From positions 1 to 64,000 of the forward strand of contig JAKFFF010000111.1 in assembly GCA_036677145.1 (NCBI GenBank): a stretch of 64,000 nt of DNA. Reading direction: 5' to 3'. A program made the translations under genes and the position numbers. The notes under the pieces are model-generated. The model saw nothing but the letters and a program-made list of their open reading frames with translations, made no database searches and was not told where the DNA came from. Below are positions 8,425 to 16,748 of the stretch, in pieces (within the stretch, counting starts at the first letter, position 1; every line of letters starts with the position of its first letter). The DNA is from CADEED01 sp036677145. GTDB lineage: Bacteria; Pseudomonadota; Gammaproteobacteria; Steroidobacterales; Steroidobacteraceae.

Positions 8425-11400
8425 CTAGCCCTGGCTGGCGGCCTCGGAGGCCTGTGGCGGTGGGCTGTAGAGCACCGCGATCCGGCCGCGGCCCAGGAGC
8501 TTCTCCAGCTCTTCGAGCAGCGCGGGCGCGGGCCGTACTTTCCATTCCGGGCCGAACGAGAAGGTGCCGCGCGCGCCCGTGCCGTGGAACTGCGCCGCGA
8601 CGTGGCAGGACCCGCCGCGGAATGGTTCGAGCACCGTCTGCAGGTTGGCCAGCAGCCGGGCATCACCGCCGGAGATCTTGAGCACGATGCGCCGCGCTTC
8701 CTTCTCGCGCAGCCGCTCGAGTTCGCTGACCTTGGTGGCGCGCAACACCCAAGTGTTCGCGAATTCATCGAATCGCACCTTGCCTTCGATCAGCAGCAAC
8801 GCGTCTTTCACGAGGATCTCGCGGAACTGCTGATACTGCTCGTCGAAGAAACTCGCCTCGATCCGGCCGGAGTCATCGTCGAGGATCACCGAGGTACGCG
8901 GACCGCGCTTGCGCAGTTCCTCGACCACGCCCGCGACCGCGGCGGGCTTGCCGCCGAAGAAGGCGCGGCCGCCCTCCGCGCTCGCGGCGGGTTTGTCGGC
9001 TTCGAGATAATCAACAATACGGCCGGTGATGAACCGAGGCAGGTCATTCGCGAAGCGGTCGATCGGATGACCGCTGATGGCACGGCCGAGCGTCTCGCGT
9101 TCGCCGCGCAACCGCACTGTCTCGGTCCACTCCTTCTGATCCGGCGCTTTCACGCGCACCGCATCCGGCGCATGCGTGGTGGCCAATCCGAAGATGTCGT
9201 GCTGGCCGGTTTCATTGGCCTTGGTGTTCTGCTCGCCGAGCGCGAGCGCGCCGTCGAGCCGGCCCATCAGCGTGGCGCGGTTCGCGGCCAGCCCATCGAG
9301 ACTGCCGGACTTGATGAGCGCTTCGAGCACGCGGCGATTTATCTTGGACAGATCGAGCCGGCGGCACAGATCTTCGAGGCTCGCGAAGTCGCCGTTCGCC
9401 TTGCGCTCGCTCACGATGGCTTCGACCGCACCCGCGCCCACGCCCTTGATCGCGCCGAGTCCGTAACGAATCGTCTTGTCGTCGACCACCGCGAATGCGT
9501 ATTCCGAGAGGTTCACGTGCGGCGGAAGTATGGTCAGGCCCACTTCCTTGCGGCAGTCGTACAGCAGTCCCACGACCTTGTCGGTGTGGTCCATGTCGGC
9601 CGACAGGACCGCCGCCATGTACGACGCGGTCTCGTGTTTCTTCAACCAACCGGTCTGGTACGACAGCAACGCGTACGCCGCGGAGTGGGACTTGTTGAAG
9701 CCGTACCCCGCGAACTTCTCCATGAGATCGAAGATGTAGGCGGCCTGCGCCTCCGGCACGTTGTTCTTCACCGCGCCGCTCACGAACTTGCCGCGCTCCT
9801 TCGCCATCTCCTCGGGCTTTTTCTTGCCCATCGCGCGGCGCAGCATGTCGGCGCCACCCAGCGTGTAGCCGGCCAGCACCTGCGCGATCTGCATCACCTG
9901 CTCCTGGTACAGGATCACGCCGTAAGTCGGCGCGAGCACCGGCTGCAGCGAGGGATGTAGATAGTCGATGGGCGGCGCGTGCGGATCGTTGCGGCTGTGC
10001 TTGCGGTCGATGAAGTCGCCGACCATGCCGGACTCGAGCGGGCCCGGGCGGAACAGCGCGACCAGCGCGATGATGTCTTCGAAGCGGTCGGGCTTGAGGC
10101 GCCGGATCAAGTCCTTCATGCCGCGGGATTCCAGCTGGAACACCGCCGTGGTCTTCGCCTCCGCCATCAGGTCGTAGGTCGCCTTGTCGTCCATCGGCAA
10201 CTGGCTGATGTCGAGCAGGGCCTCGCCGGCCGCGGCGCGCCGCGCGTTGATGATCTTCACCGCGCGATCGATGACCGTGAGCGTGCGCAGTCCGAGGAAG
10301 TCGAACTTCACGAGGCCGGCGGCCTCGACGTCATCCTTGTCGAACTGCGTGACGACGCTGCCGCCCTTGTCGTCGGCGTACAGCGGCGCGAATTCGGTGA
10401 GCTTCGAGGGCGCGATCACGACGCCGCCCGCGTGCATGCCGGCGTTGCGTGTCAGGCCTTCGAGACTCTTCGCGAGGTCGATGAGGTTCTTGATCTCCTC
10501 GTCTTCCTTGTAGAGCCGCTTGAGCTCGGGCTCTTTCTCGATCGCGTCGTCGAGCGTGATGCCGAGCTCGAACGGAATGAGTTTCGCGATCTTGTCGACG
10601 TAGCCGTAACCCATGCCGAGCACGCGGCCGACGTCGCGCACCACCGCCTTCGCGGCCATCGTGCCGTAGGTGATGATCTGCGAGACGCGTTCCTTGCCGT
10701 ACTTCTGCGCGACGTATTCGATGACGCGGTCGCGCCCGTCCATGCAGAAGTCGATGTCGAAGTCGGGCATCGACACGCGTTCCGGGTTCAGGAAGCGCTC
10801 GAACAGCAGGTCGTATTTCAGAGGATCGATGTCGGTGATGCCGAGGCTGTAGGCGACCAGCGAACCGGCGCCCGATCCGCGGCCCGGCCCGACGGGAACG
10901 CCATTGGCGCGCGCCCAGCGGATGAAGTCCGCGACGATGAGGAAGTAGCCCGCGAAGCCCATCTTCACGATGACCGCGAGTTCGCTCTCTAGGCGCTGGC
11001 GGTATTCATCGAGCCGCGCGAGTTGTGTTGCATCGAAGGTCTGCTCGCGCGCGGCGAAACCCTTGAGCGATTCCTCGCGGATATGCGTCTCGACCGGCAC
11101 GCTTTCGGGCAACGGGAAGACGGGCAGCCGCGATTCGCCGAGTTTGAGCGGCAGCGAACAACGGCGCGCGATGGCGATGGTGTTTTCCAGCGCCTCGGGT
11201 ATGTCCGCGAACAACGCCGCCATTTCCGCCGGCGACCGCAGGTATTGGGCTTCGCTGTAACGCCGCGGCCGGGCCGGATCGGCGAGCTGCGCGCCTTCGG
11301 CGATACACACCCGCGCCTCGTGGGATTCGAAATCGTCGCGCGACAGGAAGCGCACGTCGTTGGTCGCAACCACCGGGATCGAGGTCGCCTGGCTGATACG

Positions 11401-11952
11401 CACCGCGGCGGCGACCTGCGCCTCGTCATCGGGGCGGCCCAGGCGCTGCAGCTCGAGGTAGTAGCGATCGCCGAAGAGTTGCTGCCACTCGCGTGCGATC
11501 GTCACGGCATCCGCTTCGCGGCCGCTCGCGATTGCGCGGCCCACGTCGCCGTCGATGAAGCCTGACAGCGCGATCAGTCCCGCGGTGGTTTCCGCGTCGA
11601 ACCACGCACGGTCGATGAGCGGTACGCCGCGCTCCTGTCCTTCGAGCCAGGCGCGCGTGACGAGATTCGCAACGTTCTGGTAACCGCGCGGATCCTTGCA
11701 CAGCAGCGTGAGCCGCGTCGGCGCCGCGCGGGTGCGCATCAGCACGTCGACGCCGATGATGGGTTTCACGCCGCGCTTGAGGGCCTCGCGGTAGAACTTC
11801 ACCATCGCGAAGAGGTTGTGCTGGTCCGTGACGGCGATCGCCGGCATCCCGAGGCTCGCGGCCTTTTCCACCAGCTCGGGAATCCGAACCACACTGTCCT
11901 GCAACGAGAACTCGGTGTGCAGGCGCAGGTGAACGAATTCAGGGGACGGCAT
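8425..11952 (-). CDS. dnaE: DNA polymerase III, alpha subunit
   Basis: Catalytic subunit of the replicative polymerase. The 1175 residues compare with 1160 in E. coli. It has an N-terminal PHP domain (FVHLRLHTEFSLQDS, AVTDQHNLFAMVKFYREA), the C-family polymerase core with PVGPGRGSGAGSLVAYSL and the catalytic aspartates in PDFDIDFCMDGRDRVIEYV, then HAGGVVIAP, a helix-hairpin-helix region (YGLGAIKGVGAGAVEAIV) and an OB-fold near residues 1000-1080. The start ATG at 11952 (MPSPEFVHLRLH) is preferred over a TTG six codons upstream. A 121-bp gap to rnhB may hold its own promoter; nothing definite is seen there. It is followed by a terminator-like hairpin and accA. Confidence 0.98.
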   Translation of the reverse strand: MPSPEFVHLRLHTEFSLQDSVVRIPELVEKAASLGMPAIAVTDQHNLFAMVKFYREALKRGVKPIIGVDVLMRTRAAPTRLTLLCKDPRGYQNVANLVTRAWLEGQERGVPLIDRAWFDAETTAGLIALSGFIDGDVGRAIASGREADAVTIAREWQQLFGDRYYLELQRLGRPDDEAQVAAAVRISQATSIPVVATNDVRFLSRDDFESHEARVCIAEGAQLADPARPRRYSEAQYLRSPAEMAALFADIPEALENTIAIARRCSLPLKLGESRLPVFPLPESVPVETHIREESLKGFAAREQTFDATQLARLDEYRQRLESELAVIVKMGFAGYFLIVADFIRWARANGVPVGPGRGSGAGSLVAYSLGITDIDPLKYDLLFERFLNPERVSMPDFDIDFCMDGRDRVIEYVAQKYGKERVSQIITYGTMAAKAVVRDVGRVLGMGYGYVDKIAKLIPFELGITLDDAIEKEPELKRLYKEDEEIKNLIDLAKSLEGLTRNAGMHAGGVVIAPSKLTEFAPLYADDKGGSVVTQFDKDDVEAAGLVKFDFLGLRTLTVIDRAVKIINARRAAAGEALLDISQLPMDDKATYDLMAEAKTTAVFQLESRGMKDLIRRLKPDRFEDIIALVALFRPGPLESGMVGDFIDRKHSRNDPHAPPIDYLHPSLQPVLAPTYGVILYQEQVMQIAQVLAGYTLGGADMLRRAMGKKKPEEMAKERGKFVSGAVKNNVPEAQAAYIFDLMEKFAGYGFNKSHSAAYALLSYQTGWLKKHETASYMAAVLSADMDHTDKVVGLLYDCRKEVGLTILPPHVNLSEYAFAVVDDKTIRYGLGAIKGVGAGAVEAIVSERKANGDFASLEDLCRRLDLSKINRRVLEALIKSGSLDGLAANRATLMGRLDGALALGEQNTKANETGQHDIFGLATTHAPDAVRVKAPDQKEWTETVRLRGERETLGRAISGHPIDRFANDLPRFITGRIVDYLEADKPAASAEGGRAFFGGKPAAVAGVVEELRKRGPRTSVILDDDSGRIEASFFDEQYQQFREILVKDALLLIEGKVRFDEFANTWVLRATKVSELERLREKEARRIVLKISGGDARLLANLQTVLEPFRGGSCHVAAQFHGTGARGTFSFGPEWKVRPAPALLEELEKLLGRGRIAVLYSPPPQASEAASQG

Positions 11953-12073
11953 GGCGCGCGAGTTTAGCAACGAACGCGCGGCTTATTGCTCTTGGCAAAA
12001 GGATTCAGATACTTGCATTGCGTGCTTCAAGTACCGCCAATCCCCGCGGCCCGCGGCGCGCGGGCTGAAGGCT

Positions 12074-12676
12074 TCAATCCTCGATGAATTCGTCGACGCG
12101 CACCGGCGCGAAGCTGCGCCGATGCAACGGACTCGGCCCCAGCGCCTGCAATGCCGCCACGTGCGCGCGGGTCGGATATCCCTTGTGTCCCGACAGCGAG
12201 AACCCCGGATACCGGCCGTCGAGATCGCGCATCAGCGCATCGCGCGTGGTCTTGGCGAGAATCGACGCGGCGCTGATCGACGGCACGGTGGCGTCGCCCT
12301 TGATCACCGCTTCGAACATGCACTGGAAGCCGAGTCCGTCGGGACACGGACAACGATTCCCGTCGACGAACACCTGCTGCGGCGGCACGGCGAGTCCGAG
12401 CAGCGCGCGGCGCATCGCGAGCATCGTCGCCTGCAGGATGTTGATGCTGTCGATTTCCTCGGGATCGGCCCATGCGATGGCGTAACACAACGCGCGCGCG
12501 CGGATCTTCACGGCGAGAACCTCGCGCTCCTCGGGCTCGAGCACCTTGGAATCGGCAAGTCCGCGGATCGGCCGCTCGGGATTGAGAATCACGGCGGCGG
12601 CGACCACCGGACCTGCGAGCGGCCCCCGGCCCGCCTCGTCCACACCGGCGACTCGCAGGCGCACGCGGATCTTCAT
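12074..12676 (-). CDS. rnhB: Ribonuclease HII
   Basis: Removes ribonucleotides misincorporated in DNA and RNA from RNA-DNA hybrids. The 200 residues match the family. The catalytic acidic pair is in GVDEAGRGPLAGPVVAAAV (Asp13, Glu14), followed by LADSKVLEPEEREVLA, the DSINILQATMLAMRRA helix, a further acidic residue in FVDGNR and the ASILAKTTRDALM block. The ATG at 12676 gives the family start and overlaps the lpxB stop by 4 bp, which suggests translational coupling. The longer in-frame extension to 13159 lies inside lpxB and is not protein-like. Position between lpxB and dnaE is as in E. coli. Confidence 0.97.
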   Translation of the reverse strand: MKIRVRLRVAGVDEAGRGPLAGPVVAAAVILNPERPIRGLADSKVLEPEEREVLAVKIRARALCYAIAWADPEEIDSINILQATMLAMRRALLGLAVPPQQVFVDGNRCPCPDGLGFQCMFEAVIKGDATVPSISAASILAKTTRDALMRDLDGRYPGFSLSGHKGYPTRAHVAALQALGPSPLHRRSFAPVRVDEFIED

Positions 12677-13821
12677 GCGTGTGCCGTCCAGGCGGACACG
12701 AGCTCGGCGACCTCGGCCGCGGCGCCCTCGGCGCCGTCGCGCCGCAGTGTCTCGTGAATCGCGGCGAACTCGCGCTGCACGTGCGCGACTTCGCCGGGAT
12801 TTTCGAACCAGCGGATGAGCGCTTTCGAAAGATTGTCCGGACTCGCGGCTTCCTGGAAAAACTCGGGCACGAGTTCGACGCCGGCCAGCAGGTTCGGCTG
12901 CGAGAAGTGCCGGATCTTCACCAGTCCGAGCGTGCGCAACATGAACGCGGTGATCGCGCCCAGCTTGTACGCCACCACCATCGGCCGCTTGGAGAGCGCG
13001 GTCTCGAGCGTGGCGGTACCGGACGCGACCAGCACCACGTCGGCCGCCGCCAGCGCACGCCGCGCGTCGCCGTCGAGGAAACGCACGTTTGCGCCCGCGC
13101 GTTTGCAATCCGCGGCGAACAGCTCGCGCAGCGCCGGCGTCACCATCGGCGCGATACAAACGAGTCCGGGAAAACGCTGAGTAGTCAGCTGCGCGGCCGC
13201 CGCGAACGGCGCCGCGAGCCGCTCGACCTCGCCACGGCGGCTGCCCGGCAGCAGCGCGAGCACGCGCGCCTCCGGTGCGATGCCGAGCGCCGTGCGCGCG
13301 CCGGCGCGATCCGGTTCCATCGGGATCTGGTCGGCGAGCGGATGGCCGACGAAAGCGGCGCGCACGCCGTGTTCGCGGTAGAACTCAGGCTCGAACGGCA
13401 GCAGGCACAACACCAGGTCGCAGGACGCGCCGATGGTGCGCACGCGTCCCTGCCGCCACGCCCACACCTGCGGACTCACGTACTGCACGGTCTTGAGTCC
13501 GGCGCGCTTTAGTTTGCCGGCGAGGCCCAGGTTGAATTCGGGCGCATCGATGCCGACGAAAACATCGGGACGCCAGCGGATGATCTGCTGCTTGAGCGAA
13601 GCGCGCAGGCGGAACAGGCGCGGCAGATGTTTGAGGATTTCAGTGAGGCCCATGACCGCGAGTTCCTCGCTGTCGAACCAGGCCGTGCAGCCCGCGGCCT
13701 TCATCTTCGGACCCGCGACGCCTGCGAACTGCGCGTCGGGAAAGCGCCGCCGCAGCGCCTCGATGAGCGCTGCGCCCAGCGTATCGCCAGATGCTTCGCC
13801 GGCCACCAACGCGATGCGCAA
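12673..13821 (-). CDS. lpxB: Lipid-A-disaccharide synthase
   Basis: GT19-family glycosyltransferase that joins lipid X and UDP-diacylglucosamine to form the lipid A disaccharide on the inner face of the cytoplasmic membrane. The 382 residues equal the E. coli length. Typical blocks are MRIALVAGEASGDTLGAALI, VGIDAPEFNLGLAGKLKRAG, the VQYVSPQVWAWRQGR segment, LLPGSRRGEVERL, and the C-terminal VASGTATLETALSKRPMVV and LPNLLAG-like region (FSQPNLLAGVELVPEFFQ). The 3' end overlaps rnhB by 4 bp and lpxA ends 17 bp upstream. It forms a lipid A unit with lpxA, fabZ and lpxD. Confidence 0.98.
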   Translation of the reverse strand: MRIALVAGEASGDTLGAALIEALRRRFPDAQFAGVAGPKMKAAGCTAWFDSEELAVMGLTEILKHLPRLFRLRASLKQQIIRWRPDVFVGIDAPEFNLGLAGKLKRAGLKTVQYVSPQVWAWRQGRVRTIGASCDLVLCLLPFEPEFYREHGVRAAFVGHPLADQIPMEPDRAGARTALGIAPEARVLALLPGSRRGEVERLAAPFAAAAQLTTQRFPGLVCIAPMVTPALRELFAADCKRAGANVRFLDGDARRALAAADVVLVASGTATLETALSKRPMVVAYKLGAITAFMLRTLGLVKIRHFSQPNLLAGVELVPEFFQEAASPDNLSKALIRWFENPGEVAHVQREFAAIHETLRRDGAEGAAAEVAELVSAWTAHA

Positions 13822-13837
13822 CCGCGATCCTCCCCTG

Positions 13838-14614
13838 TTAACGCACGAGGCTGCGGGTCGAAGCGCCGATGAAATCGATCAAGGGCATGAGCTCGGGCTG
13901 AGTTTCGGCGCGTTTCTTGAGCTCCGCCATCGCGTCATCCAGCTTGAGGTCCGAGCGGTACAACACGCGGTAGGCGTTCTTGAGGTTGCGAATCTGAACC
14001 TCCGTGAAACCGCGGCGCTTGAGACCTTCGGAATTGATCGAGTGCGGCACCGCGGGTGAGCCCACGGCCATGATGAACGGCGGCACGTCGCGCGTCACCG
14101 CGGCGTTGTTGCCGAGGAATGCGTGCGCGCCAACCTTGGTGAACTGGTGGATGCCGGAATACCCGCCCATGATCACCCAGTCGCCCAGGTGCACGTGCCC
14201 GCCGAGCGTTGCGTAGTTAGCCAGCACGCAGCGGCTGCCGACCTGGCAGTCGTGCGCGACGTGCGTGAATGCCATGAACAGGTTGTCGTTGCCGATGACC
14301 GTGACCCCGCCGCCGCCCACGGTGCCGCGGTTCATGGTGGTGAATTCACGAAAGACGTTGCGATCGCCGATCTCGAGCCGGGTCGGCTCGCCCTTGTACT
14401 TGAGGTCCTGGGGCGCGTCGCCGATCGAGGAGAACTGGAAGATCTTGTTGGCGGCGCCGATGGTGGTCGGACCGTTGATCACGGCGTGCGGGCCTATCCA
14501 CGTGCCCGCGCCGATCTTCACACCCGCGCCGATCACCGTGAAGGCGCCCACTGTCACGTCGTCCGCGAGCTCCGCCTGCGGCGAGACGATGGCGCGTGGA
14601 TCGATGTTGCTCAC
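13838..14614 (-). CDS. lpxA: UDP-N-acetylglucosamine acyltransferase
   Basis: First enzyme of lipid A synthesis: transfers a 3-hydroxyacyl chain from acyl carrier protein to UDP-GlcNAc. The 258 residues (262 in E. coli) form a left-handed beta helix of hexapeptide repeats, seen as repeated I/V/L-G-X4 units over residues 5-190 (AVINGPTTIGAANKIFQFSS among them). The catalytic histidine is expected in the THVAHDCQVG block, and the C-terminal part is helical (GLKRRGFTEVQIRNLKNAYR). The ATG at 14614 overlaps the fabZ stop by 4 bp. Acyl chain length preference cannot be told safely by eye. Confidence 0.98.
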   Translation of the reverse strand: MSNIDPRAIVSPQAELADDVTVGAFTVIGAGVKIGAGTWIGPHAVINGPTTIGAANKIFQFSSIGDAPQDLKYKGEPTRLEIGDRNVFREFTTMNRGTVGGGGVTVIGNDNLFMAFTHVAHDCQVGSRCVLANYATLGGHVHLGDWVIMGGYSGIHQFTKVGAHAFLGNNAAVTRDVPPFIMAVGSPAVPHSINSEGLKRRGFTEVQIRNLKNAYRVLYRSDLKLDDAMAELKKRAETQPELMPLIDFIGASTRSLVR

Positions 14615-15090
14615 GCGGCCGGCGCCTTCTTCGCGGACTTGTTGGTTTCGGGGGCCACCATCATGAGGGCCGAAGTTACCTCATCGTCGCCCACGTAGGC
14701 GATGGTCGAGAACTTCCAGATGCCGCGCATCTGGCGCTCGAGTTTGGCCGTCAGGATGAGCTGGTCACCCGGCTGCACCGGCTTGCGGAAACGCGCTTCG
14801 TCGATACCGACGAAGTAGAACTGGGTCGATTCGTCCGGCACCACATCCGCGGTGATGAAGGCGAGGATACCCGCGGCCTGCGCCAGCGCCTCGATGATCA
14901 TCACGCCCGGCATCACCGGCCGGTGCGGAAAGTGGCCGGGAAAGAACGGCTCGTTGGCGGTGACGTTCTTGATGGCGCGGATGCTCTCGCCCTTCTTGCA
15001 CTCGAGCACGCGGTCGACGAGCAGGAACGGATAACGATGCGGCAGCAGGCGGCGTACGCCCATGATGTCGAGTGAAATCGACTCGGTCAT
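14611..15090 (-). CDS. fabZ: 3-hydroxyacyl-[acyl-carrier-protein] dehydratase
   Basis: Removes water from 3-hydroxyacyl-ACP in each round of fatty acid elongation. It also competes with LpxA and LpxD for 3-hydroxyacyl-ACP, which explains its place between them. The 159 residues include LLPHRYPFLLVDRVLE near the N-terminus, the catalytic histidine in FFPGHFPHRPVMPGVMIIEA with the glutamate at the end of that block, then ALAQAAGILAF. The fold is a single hot-dog domain. It overlaps lpxA by 4 bp and starts 3 bp after the lpxD stop, so the lpxD-fabZ-lpxA-lpxB set is probably co-translated. Confidence 0.98.
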   Translation of the reverse strand: MTESISLDIMGVRRLLPHRYPFLLVDRVLECKKGESIRAIKNVTANEPFFPGHFPHRPVMPGVMIIEALAQAAGILAFITADVVPDESTQFYFVGIDEARFRKPVQPGDQLILTAKLERQMRGIWKFSTIAYVGDDEVTSALMMVAPETNKSAKKAPAA

Positions 15091-15093
15091 TAG

Positions 15094-16140
15094 TTAGTCC
15101 TCGGAATTATCCCTTTCAGCCGACGAGAGGCCCACGTGTTTCTCGACGGCGCGCAATCGCTTGGCCATCGAATCGAGACGCTTGATGCGTCCCACGATGC
15201 GGCGCCATACGCTCGCCTCCTCGGCCGACAGCGCGGAAGAATACACGCCCGGCTTCGTTATCGAGCGCGTAATCAACGACCTGCCGAGAATCACCACATC
15301 GTCGCAAACCGACAGATGCCCAGAGAAACCGGCTTCGCCGCCGATGAAGCAGCGTTTTCCGATCAACGTGCTGCCGGCGATGCCGGTCATCGCCGCGATG
15401 GCGGTGTGGGCGCCGATCCGGCAGTTGTGCGCGACCATGATGAGATTGTCGAGTTTCACGCCGTCCTCGATGACGGTGTCCTCGATCGCGCCGCGATCGA
15501 TGGTCGTGTTGCCGCCGATCTCCACGTCGTCGCCCACCAATACGCTGCCGAGCTGCGGCACCTTGATCCAGGCGCCCTTCTCGTTCGCAAAACCGAAACC
15601 GTCGGCGCCGATCACGGCTCCCGGCTGTACGACGCAGCGCGCGCCGAGCCGCACGCGATGTGCGATGAAGGCGCGCGCCAGGAGACGCGCGTCGTCGCCA
15701 ATAACGGCGTCGCGCTCGATGACCGTGCCCGGCCCGATATAACAGCGTGCGCCGATCACGGCGCGTTCGCCGACGGTCACGTGCGGTGCGATTTCGGCGG
15801 ATGAGTCGATGCGCGCGTCCGCGGCAATCACCGCCGTCGGGTGGATTCCCGGCCGCACCGGCGGCTCCGGATGCAGCAGCGTTGCGACGCGCGCATACGT
15901 GGCATGAGGGTTTTCGACGACCAGCGTCGGCACCGGCGAGGCGCCCGCGGACTTCGCGTCGAGAATGACGGCGCCCGCGCGCGACTCCTTGAGTTGCGCG
16001 GCGAGTTTCGGGTTGGCGAGAAATGTGACGGCGCGCGGTCCCGCGTGGGACAGCGCGCCGACGGTGTCGACGACGACGCCAGGGTCGCCGCGCAACTCGC
16101 AACCGAAACGCACCGCCAGTTCGCCGAGCGTGACTGTCAT
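15094..16140 (-). CDS. lpxD: UDP-3-O-acylglucosamine N-acyltransferase
   Basis: Third enzyme of lipid A synthesis; adds the N-linked 3-hydroxyacyl chain to UDP-3-O-acylglucosamine. The 348 residues (341 in E. coli) consist of an N-terminal uridine-binding domain (LGELAVRFGCELRGDPGV, PRAVTFLANPKLAAQL), a long hexapeptide beta-helix from about residue 100 to 290 (with GADGFGFANEKGAWIKVPQ and VMIGGNTTIDRGA-like blocks) and a C-terminal helix (RIVGRIKRLDSMAKRLRAVE). It starts 26 bp after the skp stop and ends 3 bp before fabZ. Confidence 0.98.
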   Translation of the reverse strand: MTVTLGELAVRFGCELRGDPGVVVDTVGALSHAGPRAVTFLANPKLAAQLKESRAGAVILDAKSAGASPVPTLVVENPHATYARVATLLHPEPPVRPGIHPTAVIAADARIDSSAEIAPHVTVGERAVIGARCYIGPGTVIERDAVIGDDARLLARAFIAHRVRLGARCVVQPGAVIGADGFGFANEKGAWIKVPQLGSVLVGDDVEIGGNTTIDRGAIEDTVIEDGVKLDNLIMVAHNCRIGAHTAIAAMTGIAGSTLIGKRCFIGGEAGFSGHLSVCDDVVILGRSLITRSITKPGVYSSALSAEEASVWRRIVGRIKRLDSMAKRLRAVEKHVGLSSAERDNSED

Positions 16141-16166
16141 GGCGGCGGCGCGATCGCGCCCAAGAT

Positions 16167-16745
16167 TTAGGGCTTCGCGGCGGGCTTCGCGGGCGCGGGA
16201 GCGCCCGCCGGAGCGGCAGCCGGCTTCGGCGCGCGGGACAACAGGGCCTGCAATACCTGCGGGGTGATGTCGACCGCGGGGGTGGCGTAGATCACGCCTT
16301 CGGCAATGACGATGTCGAAGTTCTGCGCCTTGGCGTAGTCACGCACTTCGCCGATGAGCGAGCGTTGCAGCTTGTTCATCTCGTCGTTGCGCTTGGCGTT
16401 GGAGTCGTCCTGCCATTCCTGCTTCTTGCGCTCGAGTTCGCGCGCGCCGTCGCGCAATTCCTTCTCGGCCTTGGTGCGTTGATCAGGAGACATCGTCGCC
16501 GCGTCTTTCTGCAGCTTCTCGCTCTTGGTCTTCAGCGCGTTCTCGGATGCGACGAGCTGCTGGTAGCGAGGCCCGAATTCCGCGCGCAACGTTTCCTGCA
16601 CCTGCTTGGCCTGAGGAGAGTCCTCGAGGAGTTTTGCGTAGTCGATGACGCCGACTTTTATTTCGGCCATCGCCGGTACGGCTAACAAGCCCGCCACGAG
16701 AGAACCCATCAAAATTTTGCGAAACGAAACCAGCACTGCACTCAC
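16167..16745 (-). CDS. skp: Periplasmic chaperone Skp/OmpH
   Basis: Holds unfolded outer-membrane proteins in the periplasm on their way to the BAM complex. The 192 residues start with a signal peptide cleaved after AMA at about residue 27. The mature start EIKVGVIDYAKLLEDSP is typical of OmpH-family proteins. A long, charged coiled-coil middle (residues 45-130) forms the tentacles, and the C-terminus is an alanine/proline-rich tail (PAGAPAPAKPAAKP) that is longer than in E. coli. It lies 3 bp after the bamA stop, the usual bamA-skp-lpxD order, which links chaperone and insertase. Confidence 0.95.
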   Translation of the reverse strand: MSAVLVSFRKILMGSLVAGLLAVPAMAEIKVGVIDYAKLLEDSPQAKQVQETLRAEFGPRYQQLVASENALKTKSEKLQKDAATMSPDQRTKAEKELRDGARELERKKQEWQDDSNAKRNDEMNKLQRSLIGEVRDYAKAQNFDIVIAEGVIYATPAVDITPQVLQALLSRAPKPAAAPAGAPAPAKPAAKP

Positions 16746-16748
16746 CTC

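Noticed and set aside
8584..9960. 458-codon frame opposite dnaE
   Set aside because: Shadow of the polymerase gene; no ribosome site or domain.
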